From contig NZ_JAILQF010000371.1 in NCBI RefSeq assembly GCF_024699075.1, positions 1 to 24,569 on the forward strand: a stretch of 24,569 nucleotides of DNA, written 5' to 3'. Positions 23,791-24,569 of the stretch are shown in pieces; positions within the stretch are counted from its first letter, which is position 1; the number at the start of each line of letters is the position of its first letter. Origin of the DNA: Butyrivibrio sp. GTDB lineage: Bacteria; Bacillota_A; Clostridia; Lachnospirales; Lachnospiraceae. A model generated the notes under the pieces. The model worked only from the letters and a program-made list of their open reading frames with translations, did not search any database and was not told the origin of the DNA. The position numbers and the translations under genes were made by a program.

Positions 23791-23808
23791 CTCAAATTAA
23801 TGTATATT
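23780..23808 (+). promoter_or_regulatory. Promoter of the TetR-family gene
   Basis: TTGACA (23780-23785), exactly 17 nt, TATATT (23803-23808): a near-consensus sigma-A promoter. The start would be about 23815, inside the first palindromic repeat. Confidence 0.75.
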
Positions 23809-23812
23809 AATC

Positions 23813-23843
23813 ATGCGACCAAAAATAAAAAGCGGTCGCATGA
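23813..23843. promoter_or_regulatory. Operator candidate 1: palindromic 31-bp repeat
   Basis: GCGACC and GGTCGC are the inner arms of a perfect 12-bp inverted repeat (23809-23820 and 23834-23845) with an A-rich 13-nt centre. It sits on the predicted transcription start. Because TTTTTGCTTTT follows, the RNA could also form a terminator-like hairpin. The same sequence recurs 43 bp downstream. Confidence 0.65.
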
Positions 23844-23855
23844 TTTTTGCTTTTA

Positions 23856-23886
23856 ATGCGACTAAAAATCAAAAATGGTCGCAAGA
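23856..23886. promoter_or_regulatory. Operator candidate 2: palindromic 31-bp repeat
   Basis: It matches operator candidate 1 at 26 of 31 positions, including the GCGAC and GGTCGC arms and the A-rich centre. The palindrome is less perfect (6-bp TGCGAC/GTCGCA). It lies 37 bp before the TetR-family start. Confidence 0.65.
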
Positions 23887-23922
23887 CCTGCCGGAAGTTA
23901 GACAAAAAGGAGGATAAGCTTT

Positions 23923-24569
23923 ATGCCACCAAGAGTATTTACAGAAGAAGAAAGAGAAAAGCTTCGTATATCAATGTTGGAGCAGGCTATACCGCTTTTG
24001 GAAGAATACGGGCTTGTCCATATGTCTGTTGATAAGATTACGAAGAAGGTAGGAATCGGAAAGAGTACATTTTACAATTTTTTCAGTTCTAAAGAAGAAT
24101 ATGTAAGCTATGCACTTGAATATAATCGAAAGAAGGTCTTAGACGAACTTGATAAGAAATTTCCGCCGGGAAAGAAGATGAAACCGGCTGAGGTTTTTCA
24201 AATGTGGTTTACGACATTTCTTTCCAGTAACTCTATCTATAAGAAGTTTGTAGCAGAGGATGAGAGAGCTCGGTATGAGGCTGATAAGGCGAGAGGTAAA
24301 GAGGTAAGTCTTGCCAGAGAAACATATGTAGCTGAGAGGCTTATGGTTCATATGGAGGGTGTCAGGGCGGATCTCGATGTCGCACTTCTGGCCAATTATA
24401 TAAAGCTTATAGTTCTGGCGTATGAGAACAGTTATATGTTTCATGAATCAGCGATGGAGAGAATGCAGGATGAATTAAAGATCAGACTGATAGATCTGAT
24501 GTTTGAAGAGGATGCAAAGGCAGAACTGATTGAGATGCTTAAGGCCGCGGAGTCAAATAAAAGAAAGTG
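23923..24569 (+). CDS. TetR-family transcriptional regulator (3' end beyond window)
   Basis: ATG 23923 follows AAGGAGGAT (23906-23914). The frame stays open to the window end, giving at least 215 residues, so at most a few codons are missing for a normal TetR protein. The N-terminal DNA-binding domain is clear: the helix LEQAIPLLEEYGLVHMSVDKI, then the helix-turn-helix ITKKVGIGKSTFYNFFSSKEE (about 38-58). The C-terminal part is all-helical and variable, as expected for a ligand-binding and dimer domain; the ligand cannot be inferred. Two palindromic repeats directly downstream of its promoter suggest autorepression. Its regulated partner, often an efflux pump or transporter, probably follows outside the window. 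Confidence 0.9.
   Translation, partial: MPPRVFTEEEREKLRISMLEQAIPLLEEYGLVHMSVDKITKKVGIGKSTFYNFFSSKEEYVSYALEYNRKKVLDELDKKFPPGKKMKPAEVFQMWFTTFLSSNSIYKKFVAEDERARYEADKARGKEVSLARETYVAERLMVHMEGVRADLDVALLANYIKLIVLAYENSYMFHESAMERMQDELKIRLIDLMFEEDAKAELIEMLKAAESNKRK

Noticed and set aside
23847..24032. 61-codon plus-strand frame over the TetR start
   Set aside because: It overlaps the operator repeat and the TetR gene in another frame and has no ribosome binding site; the TetR frame starting at 23923 is clearly the coding one.

Overview
The window looks like chromosomal DNA of a low-G+C, Gram-positive anaerobe of the Clostridia. Lachnospiraceae, and within them Butyrivibrio or Pseudobutyrivibrio, is the best guess. 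The basis is inference from gene content: a sortase-assembled pilus locus with LPxTG anchors, a DUF6465-type protein, dnaG next to rpoD, a TGS-type nucleoside kinase, a class A RNase P RNA, AGGAGG-type ribosome binding sites, and TTG/GTG starts beside ATG. No phylogenetic test was possible. No tRNA gene, rRNA gene, CRISPR array or intact insertion sequence was seen.

Layout. Positions 1-3188 hold the 3' part of a pilus locus: the end of a major pilin (LPSTG), a class C pilin sortase, a Cna_B-containing minor pilin (LPQTG), a hairpin terminator, and a second sortase of another class. Positions 3306-5262 hold a protein with seven 11-residue amphipathic repeats, a small conserved-looking protein of unknown function, and a dGTPase-like HD hydrolase with a TTG start. 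Positions 5372-9548 are a macromolecular-synthesis block of dnaG and rpoD. RpoD carries an unusual 150-residue Lys/Ala-rich N-terminal tail, and a YczE-type membrane protein is coupled to its stop codon. A bidirectional terminator (9565-9606) separates this block from a leftward CE12-type SGNH esterase that has SLH-like repeats but no signal peptide.

Positions 11757-16023 are one rightward run from a good promoter: two adjacent, divergent hypB genes, hypA, dtd, acyP, trmK and a Nif3-like gene. This mixes nickel-enzyme maturation with tRNA quality control and modification. A nucleoside kinase (16119-17777) follows, then rnpB with its own promoter (17868-18248). A membrane-anchored trypsin-like protease begins 12 nt after the RNA's 3' end without a visible ribosome binding site. 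Last comes hisS with an extended -10 promoter.

From about 20650 to 23800 the window is a gene graveyard: an orphan C-terminal coding fragment, a 38-codon ORF overlapping the start of a lipoprotein pseudogene (one frameshift plus one stop), the C-terminal piece of a LysR regulator on the minus strand, an unrecognised plus-strand fragment meeting it near 22440, a short membrane protein, a strong terminator, and a truncated AAA ATPase. That ATPase's promoter is flanked by two 38-bp repeats. The window ends in a TetR-family regulator (23923 to the end). Its promoter (TTGACA, 17 nt, TATATT) is followed by two near-identical palindromic 31-bp repeats that look like an autoregulatory operator. The regulator's presumed target lies beyond the window.
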